Assembly: GCA_016870915.1 (NCBI GenBank)
Contig: VFZY01000046.1
Location: 1 to 34,538, forward strand
Source: Acidobacteriota bacterium
Lineage (GTDB): Bacteria > Acidobacteriota > Terriglobia > Bryobacterales > Bryobacteraceae
Direction of reading: 5' to 3'
Length of the DNA: 34,538 nt
In this document: positions 21,906 to 30,719 of the stretch, one piece after another
Layout of the letters: every line of letters starts with the position of its first letter
Position numbering within the stretch: the stretch's first letter is position 1
Program-made: the position numbers and the translations under genes
The notes under the pieces: model-generated
The model's input: only the letters and a program-made list of their open reading frames with translations
The model's database searches: none
Told to the model about the DNA's origin: nothing

Positions 21906-24900
21906 ATGTGGATAGTCCGCCTCGCACTCCGACGCCCCTACACCTTCACCGTCATGGCTCTGCTGATGACGCTGCTGGGTGCTTTGTCTATCTATGTCAT
22001 GCCCACCGACATCTTCCCCACCATCGACATCCCGGTGGTGAGTGTCATCTGGGCCTACAACGGCCTCTCGCCGGAGGAGATGGCGACCCGCGTGCTTACC
22101 TCAAGCGAGCGCGCCATCACCACCACCGTCAACGACATCGAGCGCATTGAAGGCACCGCCGTCTCAGGCTTCGGCGTCATCCGCGTCTACTTCCACCCGG
22201 GTACCAACGTCGACTCGGCCGTTGCGCAACTCACCTCCGTCTCACAGGCCATCCTGCGCATCATGCCGCCCGGCATGTTCCCGCCCTTCATCATCCGGTA
22301 CAACGCGGCCAGCGTCCCTATCCTTCAACTGGCCATCTCCAGCAAGACCATGGGCGAGATGCAGCTTTTCGACAACGCCCAGAACTTCATCCGCACCGGT
22401 CTTGCCACCGTGCAGGGCGCCTCGCTTCCGTTGCCCTCGGGCGGCAAGATGCGAACGATCATGGTGGATCTCGACCCCGCCGCGCTCTACGCCAAGCGCC
22501 TCTCGCCGGCCGACATCTCACTGGCCATCAACTCCCAGAACCTCATTCTTCCCGCGGGCCAGGCCCGCATTGGAGACCGCGAGTACAACGTCAAGCTCAA
22601 TGGCAGCCCCGAGATCGTTGCCGAGATGAACAACTTCCCGGTGAAGGTGGTGAATGGCCAGACCGTCTTCGTGCGCGACGTGGCCCAGGTGCGCGACGGC
22701 TTCATGCCGCAGACCAACATCGTGCGCCAGGACGGCACCCGGGGCGCGCTGCTCACGGTGCTCAAGAGCGGGCGCGCCTCGACGCTCGACATCATCGAAA
22801 GGGTGCAGGCCGGGCTGACGAAGATCCTCGCCACGCTGCCGCCCGAGATGGAGGTGAAGCGCCTCTTCGACCAGTCCCTGTTCGTCCGCGCCGCCATCGA
22901 CGGCGTGGTTCGCGAGGGGGCCATCGCCGCGCTGCTCACCGGCCTCATGATCCTGGTCTTCCTCGGAAGCTGGAGAAGCACGCTGATCGTCTGCGTCTCC
23001 ATCCCTCTCTCCATTCTCACCTCGCTCACCATTCTCAACTGGCTGGGGCAGACCATCAATGTCATGACCCTTGGCGGACTCTCGCTCGCCGTCGGCATCC
23101 TGGTGGACGACGCGACGGTCGAAATCGAGAACATCCACCGCAACCTGCACCAGGGCAAGGGCCTCTTCCAGTCCATCATCGATGGCGCACAGCAGATCGC
23201 CGTTCCGACGTTCGTCTCCACGCTCTCCATCTGCATCGTTTTCGTGCCCGTGGTCTTCCTCACCGGCACCGCGAAGTACCTGTTCACACCCCTCGCCATG
23301 GCGGTGGTCTTCGCCATGCTCGCCTCATATCTGCTGTCGAGAACGCTGGTGCCGGCGATGGTCAACTACCTGGTGGCGGGCGAGATCCATCGCTACCAGG
23401 GCGAACTCGGCCCCAACCAGAAGCCGGACCGCAGCCCCATCTGGCTCTTTCATTGCTGGTTCGACAAACAGTTTGACCGGCTGCGAGACGTCTACCAGCG
23501 CTCGCTCGATTGGACGCTCCGCCACGCAATGCTGTGCCTGTTCGCGTTCACGCTCTTTGCCGGCGGTTCCTTCTACCTGGCGCGCTTCGTCGGGCAGGAC
23601 TTCTTTCCCGAGGTGGACGCGGGCCAGTTCCGCCTGCACGTTCGCGCACCCGCGGGCACACGCATCGAAGAGACCGAGCAGTACTTTGCCCGCGTTGAGC
23701 GCATCATCCGCCGCATCGTTCCGCCCCCGGAGATCGACACCATCCTCGACAACATCGGCCTGCCCTACGTCGGCATCAACCTGGCCTATTCGGACTCCGG
23801 CACGAACGGATCGAGCGATGGCGAGATCCTGGTGGCTCTCAAGCGAGGCAATCACGGGCCCACGCGCGAGTACATTCAGCGCATCCGCCACGCCGTCAAG
23901 GAAGAACTGCCCGACGTCGACCTTTTCTTCCAGCCGGCCGACATGGTGAGCCAGATCCTCAACTTCGGCCTGCCCGCGCCCATCGACATTCAGATCGCGA
24001 CGCGCAACCTGCGCGCCGGCTATCAGGCGGCTCGCGACCTTCAGCGCGAAGTGTCCCGCATCCCGGGCGCCACCGATGTGCACATCCATCAGGTGATGGA
24101 CTACCCCGAAGTGAAGGTGAACCTGGACCGTGTTCGCGCCGGGCAGGTGGGTGTTACCGCGCGCGACGTGGCCAGCAATCTGCTGGTCTCCCTGAGCGGC
24201 TCCGGCCAGGTGGCGCCGAACTATTGGCTGAGCCCGGTGAACGGCGTGAGCTATCAGGTCATGGTGCAGACCCCCACCCACCGCATGGCGGAACTGGCGG
24301 ACCTGGAGAACACACCGGTCACCCAGCAATCCGTTTCCCAGCCGCAACTGCTGCGCAACGTCAGCACCATCGATCGCGGCGTAGCGATGGGCATGGTGAG
24401 CCACTACAATGTGCAGCCGGTCTTCGATGTCCTGGCCAACGTGGAGCACCGCGATCTGGGCAGCGTGGCGCGCCACGTGCAGGCGGCCATTGACCGCCTT
24501 ACGCCCAAGCTGCCCAAGGGTATGACCATCTCCATGCGCGGCCAGGTGGAGACCATGACGCAGTCCTTCACCCGCCTTGGCCTGGGCCTCATCATCGCCA
24601 TCGTGCTGGTTTACCTGCTGATGGTGGTGAATTTCCAGACATGGCTCGATCCGTTGATCATCCTTACCGCGCTTCCCGGCGCTCTGGCCGGCATTGTCTG
24701 GATGCTGTTCGCCACCGGCAGCACGTTCAACGTGCCCTCGCTCATGGGTGCGATCATGAGCATCGGCGTCGGCGTGGCCAACAGCATTCTGGTGGTCACC
24801 TTCGCCAATGAGCGCCGCGCGGATGGCGTCACGGCGCGCCAGGCAGCGCTTGAATCCGGCGCCACCCGCCTGCGCCCAGTGGTGATGACCGCGCTGGCCA

Positions 24901-25100
24901 TGGTGATGGGCATGCTGCCCATGTCTCTCGGTTTGGGCGAGGGCGGCGAGCAGAACGCACCGCTCGGCCGCGCGGTCATCGGGGGGCTGGTGCTGGCCAC
25001 TCTGGCAACGCTCTATGTGGTGCCGGTGGTGTATAGCCTGCTCAGCCGCCGCCTGCCGCGCATGCTGGATGAGGCCGCACCCGTGGAGTTGAAGTCATGA
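21906..25100 (+). CDS. RND efflux transporter permease subunit (AcrB/MdtB-like)
   Basis: A 1,064-residue inner-membrane proton-driven exporter. The duplicated RND layout is visible: first helix (about 11-31), a large periplasmic loop, helices 2-6, a second helix/loop and the final six helices. The proton relay pair Asp401-Asp402 lies in GGLSLAVGILVDDATVEIENIHRNL-type helix 4, and the end has GGEQNAPLGRAVIGGL and VVPVVYSLL. Substrate cannot be assigned. ATG 21906 is used because it starts the conserved N-terminus (WIVRLALRRPYTFTVMALL); an in-frame GTG at 21879 is possible. Its stop overlaps the adaptor's ATG (ATGA, 25097-25100). No outer-membrane TolC-like gene is in the window. Confidence 0.93.
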   Translation: MWIVRLALRRPYTFTVMALLMTLLGALSIYVMPTDIFPTIDIPVVSVIWAYNGLSPEEMATRVLTSSERAITTTVNDIERIEGTAVSGFGVIRVYFHPGTNVDSAVAQLTSVSQAILRIMPPGMFPPFIIRYNAASVPILQLAISSKTMGEMQLFDNAQNFIRTGLATVQGASLPLPSGGKMRTIMVDLDPAALYAKRLSPADISLAINSQNLILPAGQARIGDREYNVKLNGSPEIVAEMNNFPVKVVNGQTVFVRDVAQVRDGFMPQTNIVRQDGTRGALLTVLKSGRASTLDIIERVQAGLTKILATLPPEMEVKRLFDQSLFVRAAIDGVVREGAIAALLTGLMILVFLGSWRSTLIVCVSIPLSILTSLTILNWLGQTINVMTLGGLSLAVGILVDDATVEIENIHRNLHQGKGLFQSIIDGAQQIAVPTFVSTLSICIVFVPVVFLTGTAKYLFTPLAMAVVFAMLASYLLSRTLVPAMVNYLVAGEIHRYQGELGPNQKPDRSPIWLFHCWFDKQFDRLRDVYQRSLDWTLRHAMLCLFAFTLFAGGSFYLARFVGQDFFPEVDAGQFRLHVRAPAGTRIEETEQYFARVERIIRRIVPPPEIDTILDNIGLPYVGINLAYSDSGTNGSSDGEILVALKRGNHGPTREYIQRIRHAVKEELPDVDLFFQPADMVSQILNFGLPAPIDIQIATRNLRAGYQAARDLQREVSRIPGATDVHIHQVMDYPEVKVNLDRVRAGQVGVTARDVASNLLVSLSGSGQVAPNYWLSPVNGVSYQVMVQTPTHRMAELADLENTPVTQQSVSQPQLLRNVSTIDRGVAMGMVSHYNVQPVFDVLANVEHRDLGSVARHVQAAIDRLTPKLPKGMTISMRGQVETMTQSFTRLGLGLIIAIVLVYLLMVVNFQTWLDPLIILTALPGALAGIVWMLFATGSTFNVPSLMGAIMSIGVGVANSILVVTFANERRADGVTARQAALESGATRLRPVVMTALAMVMGMLPMSLGLGEGGEQNAPLGRAVIGGLVLATLATLYVVPVVYSLLSRRLPRMLDEAAPVELKS

Positions 25101-26314
25101 AGCCCCTTCTCATCGTCCTGGCCGCCGCCGCGGTCTTTGGCATTCTGTTCAAGACGGGATGGGACCGCCGGAACCGAACCAGCGCGCTGGCTGCCGTCGA
25201 GCAGAAGGCCGAGTCTGAAATCGTGGTCACCACGGCGCGGGTCTCCCAGTCACCGCCGCTGCGCCACATCGAGCTTCCCGGCAGCGCCCAGGGCATCCTC
25301 GAGACCTCCATCCACGCCCGGGCCGAAGGCTATATCCACAAGCTGCACGTCGATATCGGGGACCGGGTCAAGGCGGGCCAACTCCTTGTCGAAATCGACT
25401 CCCCGGAACTCGACCAGCAACTCCGCGTGGCCCGCGCCAGAGTCTCCCAGCTTCAGGCCGCTTACGCCCAGGCCGAAGCCGCGCTGCTTCAGGCCCAGGC
25501 CAACCAGCGTCTGGCCCAACTGACGCTGGATCGTGTCCGGAACCTCGTCGCCCAGGGTATCCTCTCCCGGCAGGAGGGCGACGATAAGCAAGCCATTCAC
25601 GACGCCCGCACGGCCGATGTGGCCGCGGCTGGGGCGGCAATCCGCGCTGCCGGGGAAAGCATTCACGCCCAGGAGGCGGAAGTGCGGCGCATCGAGGAAC
25701 TGCACTCCTTCAAGCGCGTGGTGGCGCCATATGACGGCATCATCACCCGCCGCACCTGCGCCCTGGGTGACCTGATCACACCCGCCCAGGTGGCCGCCGG
25801 CCGCGACCTTTACCGAATCGCGGAGATCAGCGTCATGCGTGTCTATGTCGATGTGCCCCAGGCCAGCGTTCCTGACATCTACCCAGGCCAGCCGGCTGAA
25901 GTGGCCGCGGCCGACATTGAAGGGAAGAAGTTCACCGGCGCCGTGGACCGCACAGCGAACGCGCTGGATGCCGCAACCCGCATCCTCCGCGCGGAAGTTC
26001 GCGTGCGGAACCCGCGCGGTGAACTGATGCCTGGCATGTACACGACGGTCACCCTGGCCGTGAAGCGCCCGCGCACCAAGCTGCTCATTCCCTCGGACAC
26101 GCTGGCGGTGCGAGGCGGACGCCAGCAGGTGGCGGTGGTTCAGGATGGCGGCCGGATCCACTTCCAGAACGTGGCTCTGGGACGGGACTATGGCCAGGCG
26201 ATCGAAGTGGATGAAGGGCTTACCGGCACGGAGATGCTGGTGGTGAATCCGTCGGACCTGGTGGTGGAAGGCGCCCGGGTCAAAGTGGCGCCGGGGAAGA
26301 AGGCGGGTCCGTAG
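25097..26314 (+). CDS. RND efflux periplasmic adaptor (membrane fusion protein)
   Basis: A 405-residue adaptor that links the permease to an outer-membrane channel. A single N-terminal hydrophobic segment (PLLIVLAAAAVFGILF) anchors or exports it; there is no lipobox Cys. Then comes the biotinyl-lipoyl-like domain (ARAEGYIHKLHVDIGDRVKAGQLLVEID), a long alpha-helical hairpin (about 105-200, Ala/Gln-rich), the second lipoyl half (VVAPYDGIITRRTCALGDLI), a beta-barrel (VPDIYPGQPAEVAA) and the membrane-proximal domain (PSDTLAVRGGRQQVAVV). It is translationally coupled to the permease, and the order permease-adaptor is less usual than adaptor-permease. Its 3' end overlaps truA by 35 bases on the opposite strand. 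Confidence 0.92.
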   Translation: MKPLLIVLAAAAVFGILFKTGWDRRNRTSALAAVEQKAESEIVVTTARVSQSPPLRHIELPGSAQGILETSIHARAEGYIHKLHVDIGDRVKAGQLLVEIDSPELDQQLRVARARVSQLQAAYAQAEAALLQAQANQRLAQLTLDRVRNLVAQGILSRQEGDDKQAIHDARTADVAAAGAAIRAAGESIHAQEAEVRRIEELHSFKRVVAPYDGIITRRTCALGDLITPAQVAAGRDLYRIAEISVMRVYVDVPQASVPDIYPGQPAEVAAADIEGKKFTGAVDRTANALDAATRILRAEVRVRNPRGELMPGMYTTVTLAVKRPRTKLLIPSDTLAVRGGRQQVAVVQDGGRIHFQNVALGRDYGQAIEVDEGLTGTEMLVVNPSDLVVEGARVKVAPGKKAGP

Positions 26315-27056
26315 GGTATTCGACGCCGAGCAGGAAGAGGCCGCGCGCGGGGGCGGCGGGCCCGGGAAGGAACGCGCCCGGCCGCGCCAAGCGCTCACGC
26401 ACGGCCGCTTCATCCAGATTCCCCTTGCCGCACTCGACGAGCACGCCGGTCATGTTGCGCACCATGTGCTTGAGGAACCCGCTGCCGCGCACGCGGAACA
26501 GCAGGCGGCTACCCTCGCGCCGCACAGTGCTCGACCAGACCGTGCGCACCTTCGATGCGCCCAGCGCGTCTTTCTCGTCGGCTGCGGCGAAGCACGTGAA
26601 GTCGTGCGAGCCCTCGAAGAGCCGCGCGCAGCGGACGAAGCGCTCCTCATCCAGCGGATAGGGGAAATGATACACGTAGAGGCGGTCGAAGGGCGGGCAG
26701 ATGGGGGTGCGTTGAATGCGGTATTCATACGTCTTGGCGGCCGCCTGAAACCGCGGATGAAAATCCGGGGCCGCCTCCCGTGCGTCGAGAACCCGGATGT
26801 CGCGAGGCAGCACCTGGTTCAACGCCCGCAAGAGGTTCTCCACGGGAATGCGATTGTCCAGGTGGAACGCGGCCACCTGTGCTTCGGCGTGAACACCGGC
26901 ATCGGTGCGGCCTGAGCTATCGACGGAAACCGGGCGTCCTTCAATCCCCGCGACGGCTTCTTCCAGGCATCCTTGAATCGTCGCCAGACCGGGCTGCACC
27001 TGCCAGCCGTGATAGGCGGTGCCATCGTAGGCCAGCGTGATACGGATGCGGCGCAT
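26280..27056 (-). CDS. truA: tRNA pseudouridine(38-40) synthase
   Basis: A 258-residue TruA, which converts uridines 38-40 of the tRNA anticodon arm to pseudouridine. The signature is complete: RITLAYDGTAYHGWQVQPG, then DSSGRTDAGVHA with catalytic Asp52, LPRDIRVLDA, KTYEYRIQ, SHDFTCFAAA, RGSGFLKHMVRNMTGVL and a C-terminal APARGLFLLGVEY. Length matches the family. It follows pyrE after a 10-base gap on the same strand and is presumably co-transcribed. Its last 35 bases overlap the adaptor gene convergently. No clear ribosome-binding site precedes the ATG. Confidence 0.95.
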   Translation of the reverse strand: MRRIRITLAYDGTAYHGWQVQPGLATIQGCLEEAVAGIEGRPVSVDSSGRTDAGVHAEAQVAAFHLDNRIPVENLLRALNQVLPRDIRVLDAREAAPDFHPRFQAAAKTYEYRIQRTPICPPFDRLYVYHFPYPLDEERFVRCARLFEGSHDFTCFAAADEKDALGASKVRTVWSSTVRREGSRLLFRVRGSGFLKHMVRNMTGVLVECGKGNLDEAAVRERLARPGAFLPGPAAPARGLFLLGVEYPTDPPSSPAPL

Positions 27057-27066
27057 CGTGAGTGTG

Positions 27067-27651
27067 TCAGGCCGTGGGCCGCGACCCTGGCTTCACCACC
27101 GGTTGGCCCGCGGCGCACAGCGGGCAGACATCCGGTTGCCAGGCCGTGACGGTCAACGTGGCCAAGGCGGCGCGCGGCGCACCGATATCGGCGCCGCCGC
27201 CGGAGCGGTCAATGATGGAGCCGGCCGCGGCCACTTCGGCGCCCATGGAACGGAGCAGTTCGCAGACCTCGCGGGTTGAGCCTCCCGTGGTGATGACGTC
27301 CTCGACGATCACCACACGCTCGCCCGGCTCAACGGCGAAGCCGCGGCGCAGTGTCATGCGGCCCTCGCCATCGCGCTCCGTGAAGATAAAACGGGCGCCC
27401 GCGGCGCGTGCCACTTCGTGGCCGATGATCAGGCCGCCCATGGCCGGAGCCACCACGGTGGGAACAGGCGCCGGGCCGGCCAAGGCGAGGATGGCGGCGC
27501 CCAGTTCGGCGCCCAGCCGGGCGGCATGCCCGGGATACTGCAACACCTTGGCGCACTGCAGATACTCGGGGCTATGCAGGCCGCTGGTAAGACGAAAATG
27601 GCCTCTCAGGTAGGCGCCGGTCTGGTCGAAAAGACGGAGGGTTTCGGACAT
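27067..27651 (-). CDS. pyrE: Orotate phosphoribosyltransferase
   Basis: A 194-residue PyrE, which makes orotidine monophosphate from orotate and PRPP in pyrimidine synthesis. It has the N-terminal FRLTSGLHSPEYLQCAKVLQYP, VVAPAMGGLIIGHEVARA, FTERDGEGRMTLRRGF and the PRPP-binding loop VVIVEDVITTGGST (113-126). The C-terminus carries CPLC followed by PVVKPGSR, a known variant of the family. The gene heads the pyrE-truA pair and is divergent from the PhnD-like gene, 59 bases away. The ATG at 27651 lacks an obvious purine-rich ribosome-binding site. Confidence 0.95.
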   Translation of the reverse strand: MSETLRLFDQTGAYLRGHFRLTSGLHSPEYLQCAKVLQYPGHAARLGAELGAAILALAGPAPVPTVVAPAMGGLIIGHEVARAAGARFIFTERDGEGRMTLRRGFAVEPGERVVIVEDVITTGGSTREVCELLRSMGAEVAAAGSIIDRSGGGADIGAPRAALATLTVTAWQPDVCPLCAAGQPVVKPGSRPTA

Positions 27652-27664
27652 GGATAAAGGGGCG

Positions 27665-27692
27665 TTGACAGCCGGTAAAAAGAGGGTATCAA
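27665..27692 (+). promoter_or_regulatory. Sigma70-type promoter of the PhnD-like/histidine kinase operon
   Basis: A perfect TTGACA at 27665-27670 is followed after 16 bases by TATCAA at 27687-27692 (four of six to consensus). The predicted start point is near 27700, just before the GAGG ribosome-binding site at 27702-27705 and the ATG at 27711. It is the best-looking promoter in the window and lies between the divergent pyrE and PhnD-like genes. Confidence 0.6.
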
Positions 27693-27710
27693 ATTGCCGA
27701 TGAGGCAGTG

Positions 27711-28364
27711 ATGAACTGCCTTCGCCTCATCGTGGCCAGTGCTGTGTCTCTGGCGCCGGCGCACGGCGGCCCGGCCGGCATCCGGCTGGGACGGGTGACG
27801 ACGACGGTGCAGGGGGAAGAGAAGCGGTTCCAGGCGATCGCCGGAGACCTCAGGGGCAAACTGAGGGATGAGGTTGGGCCGGTGGGAGTCCTGCCGGCGG
27901 CCGACAACTCGCGCGCGACGCCGGCCCGGTACGCGGGGGAAAGCAGGCTGGAACTGGTGTTCTACAAACCGGCCACGGTGATGGCGCTTGAGCGCGCCGG
28001 GTACGTGTTCTCCGGCGGGCGCCTGAACACCCCGGTCTGGATCTTCCATCGAAAAGTGACCGCCGGTGCCGTGCCGGACTTTGTCGACAAGGAGCACGCC
28101 GCCGCCGTGCCGGCGTTCAACGCGGCCATGCGGGTGATCCACCGGATACCGGACCTGCCACACTCGGCTGTCTGTGCGCGGCGCGGGCCGGGCGCGCCGC
28201 TGGTGCGTGCGATCACGGCTGCCCTGGGCGAGATGGCGGATCACCAGGAAGGGCGCGCCGCGCTTCGCCGTTCTCCGTATCGCCGGTTCGTCCCCTTTGC
28301 GGCCGAAGACGCGGCGAGAATCCGGGCGGCGCTTTGCGCCCGCAAGCTGAGCCCCGCGGACTGA
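27711..28364 (+). CDS. PhnD-like periplasmic substrate-binding protein
   Basis: A 217-residue exported protein that resembles the phosphate/phosphonate-binding (PhnD-type) ABC transporter component, but is shorter than the usual 280 or so residues. Support is in the second half: PDLPHSAVCARRGPGAPLVRAITAALGEM is the typical late segment, then HQEGRAAL and YRRFVPFAAEDAARIRAAL, where family members read roughly GFVP...DY..iR. The first half is weakly recognisable (GIRLGRVTTTV; ELVFYKPATVMALERAGY). GAGG five bases upstream favours ATG 27711 over GTG 27708. No ABC permease or ATPase gene follows; instead a hybrid histidine kinase starts 12 bases after the stop, so a sensory role as ligand-binding partner of the kinase is a reasonable inference. 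Confidence 0.6.
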   Translation: MNCLRLIVASAVSLAPAHGGPAGIRLGRVTTTVQGEEKRFQAIAGDLRGKLRDEVGPVGVLPAADNSRATPARYAGESRLELVFYKPATVMALERAGYVFSGGRLNTPVWIFHRKVTAGAVPDFVDKEHAAAVPAFNAAMRVIHRIPDLPHSAVCARRGPGAPLVRAITAALGEMADHQEGRAALRRSPYRRFVPFAAEDAARIRAALCARKLSPAD

Positions 28365-28376
28365 GGACAAACCTCA

Positions 28377-30719
28377 ATGATGTCCTGGGTATACCTGTTC
28401 CGGTTCGCCACACTCACGAACAAGGCGGCCCTGTTTGTCGCCTGTCTGGTGGCCGTCACGGCGGCCATTGTCGCCGGAATCGGCTCCGTGGCCCTGTACC
28501 GGCAGACGGAGGACATGGAGAGACGCCAGCGGGAGGTGCTGGCCGCGGCCCTGGGCAGTGAAGCCGAGCGTGTTGGGCACGCCGTGGCGGAACTGCTGGT
28601 GGGAGCGCTGGCGACGCCGCTCGACCGCTTCGATCTGGCCCGGATGATTGACGCGGTGACGCCCGTGACGCGGGACAAGCGCATCCGGTACGTCTACGTC
28701 ACGGATGCGGCGGGTGTGATTCTCATCGATGCGCCGTCCGGCCGCAAGGCCATGGGCAGCCGGCCGGATGACGCCGTTTCGCGCCGGGCCACTACCGGCA
28801 CAACCCGCCTGACGCAGCGCACGGGCGGACTTCTTGAGACCTCCGCGCCGATCATGACCGGAGGCCGTGTTCTGGGCTACGTGCGTGTGGGCCAGTCGAT
28901 GGACGAAACCACGGCGGCTCTGGATGTGCTTGCCTCGCGCACGAGCAATTTGGCGACGGATTCGATGCGGAGCGCGCGGGCGCAGGCAAGCTGGGTGACC
29001 GTGGCGATGGCCGCGCTGGCGGCGGCCCTTGGACTGTGGCTGGTGCGGCGCGCGCTGCGTCCGGTGGCGGTGCTAGTGGAGGGGACGCGCAGGCTCGCGG
29101 CCGGCGATCTCTCGGTCCGCGTGCCCACCGCGTCAAGCGATGAGCTTGGGCTTCTGGCTCAATCCTTCAACGTCATGGCTTCCGATCTGGACAGGTCCAC
29201 GGTTTCGCGCACGGAGATGGAAGCGACGCTCGCGGCAATTCCGAATCCGGTGATCGTCTCCGACGGCTCCGGCACCATCATCCGCGCCAACCCGGCGGCG
29301 CATGGCTTGCTGACCCCGTCAGGGGCGCGGATGGAGGGCCGTGCGCTGGCTGAGTTCGTCCCGGAGCCCCGCCTGCGCGAAGCCCCGTACGCCAACCACG
29401 AGTCGAGTCTGCTGGCCGAGCACGGAGCCCGGACGCCGGTGCTGCTCTCCGCCACACCGATGCCCGGAGGCCGGTACGTGGTGGTGGCGCTCGATATCGC
29501 GGACCGGCTGAGGTTGGAGAACGACCTGCGCCGAGCCCGGATCGAAGCCGAATCCTCGAGCCATGCCAAGGGTGAATTTCTGGCCAACATGAGCCACGAG
29601 ATACGGACGCCGATGAATGGTGTGATCGGTATGATCGACCTGACGCTGGACACGCCGCTTTCCGAAGAGCAGAAGGATCTTCTGGGCACGGCACGCTCTT
29701 CCGCGGAATCGCTGCTTACCATCATCAACGACATCCTCGATTTCTCCAAGATTGAAGCGGGCCGGATGGAGTTGGAGTACATCGCGTTCAATCCCAGACG
29801 GTGCCTGGAAGGGGTGGCGCGGACACTGGATCCCATCGCGAGGAAGAAGGGGCTGACCCTGGCATGGCATGCAGCGCCGGAGGTGGCGGAAAGCTACATG
29901 GGGGATGAGGGCCGGCTGCGGCAGGTGCTGCTGAACCTGATGGCGAATGGGTTGAAGTTCACCGAGCGCGGCGGGGTGAGCGTCACCTGCGGTGTGGAGC
30001 CGTGCGGCCGGCTCCGGTTCGCCGTCCATGACACCGGTATCGGCATTCCGAAGGAAAAACAGGCGGCTATCTTTGAGGCCTTCTCGCAGGCCGACAGCAC
30101 CATTGCCCGAAGGTTCGGCGGCACGGGCCTGGGGCTATCCATCTCAGCCAAGCTGGTCTCCATGATGGGCGGCACCATCAGCGTGGACAGCTGCCCGGAT
30201 GGAAGCACGTTCCACTTCATGATCGACCTGAAGCCGCCGGTGGGTGAAGTGGGTGGCTTGCCGCAGGCGCCGTCGGAACTGATGCGGCTGGCGCGCTCCG
30301 TTCGTTCGCTCAGCATCCTTGTGGCGGAAGACAATGCCGTGAATCAGAAGCTCATCACGCGGCTGCTGGAGAAACAGGGGCACCGTGTCACGGTCGCGGC
30401 TGACGGGGCCGCCGCCATGCGTGAGGCGTCCAAGGGTGGATTCAATCTGGCACTGATGGACCTTCAGATGCCGGAGATGGACGGCTTCTCCGCCACGGCA
30501 GCGATCCGCCAGCGCGAAGACGCCGAGGGCCTTGCGCGGCTTCCGATCATTGCTCTCACCGCCCATGCCTTTGCGGAAGACCGCGACCGGTGCTTCGCGT
30601 ATGGCATGGACGGATTCCTGAGCAAGCCCGTGCGGCCGGCCGAACTAGCCGCGGAACTGGAGCGGGTGCTGGCGGCGGCGGATGCCGGATCTAGAACAGA
30701 ATCTTTGCCGCCAGAATGA
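28377..30719 (+). CDS. Hybrid sensor histidine kinase with PAS and receiver domain
   Basis: A 780-residue inner-membrane sensor kinase. Order: helix 17-41, periplasmic sensor about 42-204, helix 205-224, HAMP to about 276, PAS about 280-390 (AIPNPVIVSDGSGTIIRANPAA), HisKA with phospho-accepting His407 in FLANMSHEIRTPMN, HATPase with the N box NLMANGLKFT, DTGIGI, and FGGTGLGLSIS, then a C-terminal receiver with Asp695 in LALMDLQMPEMDG and a KPVR lysine motif. The signal would pass to a separate Hpt protein or response regulator, not encoded here. AGGA lies nine bases before the ATG. It is in an operon with the PhnD-like gene, 12 bases upstream. Its last 29 bases overlap the convergent TonB receptor gene. 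Confidence 0.93.
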   Translation: MMSWVYLFRFATLTNKAALFVACLVAVTAAIVAGIGSVALYRQTEDMERRQREVLAAALGSEAERVGHAVAELLVGALATPLDRFDLARMIDAVTPVTRDKRIRYVYVTDAAGVILIDAPSGRKAMGSRPDDAVSRRATTGTTRLTQRTGGLLETSAPIMTGGRVLGYVRVGQSMDETTAALDVLASRTSNLATDSMRSARAQASWVTVAMAALAAALGLWLVRRALRPVAVLVEGTRRLAAGDLSVRVPTASSDELGLLAQSFNVMASDLDRSTVSRTEMEATLAAIPNPVIVSDGSGTIIRANPAAHGLLTPSGARMEGRALAEFVPEPRLREAPYANHESSLLAEHGARTPVLLSATPMPGGRYVVVALDIADRLRLENDLRRARIEAESSSHAKGEFLANMSHEIRTPMNGVIGMIDLTLDTPLSEEQKDLLGTARSSAESLLTIINDILDFSKIEAGRMELEYIAFNPRRCLEGVARTLDPIARKKGLTLAWHAAPEVAESYMGDEGRLRQVLLNLMANGLKFTERGGVSVTCGVEPCGRLRFAVHDTGIGIPKEKQAAIFEAFSQADSTIARRFGGTGLGLSISAKLVSMMGGTISVDSCPDGSTFHFMIDLKPPVGEVGGLPQAPSELMRLARSVRSLSILVAEDNAVNQKLITRLLEKQGHRVTVAADGAAAMREASKGGFNLALMDLQMPEMDGFSATAAIRQREDAEGLARLPIIALTAHAFAEDRDRCFAYGMDGFLSKPVRPAELAAELERVLAAADAGSRTESLPPE

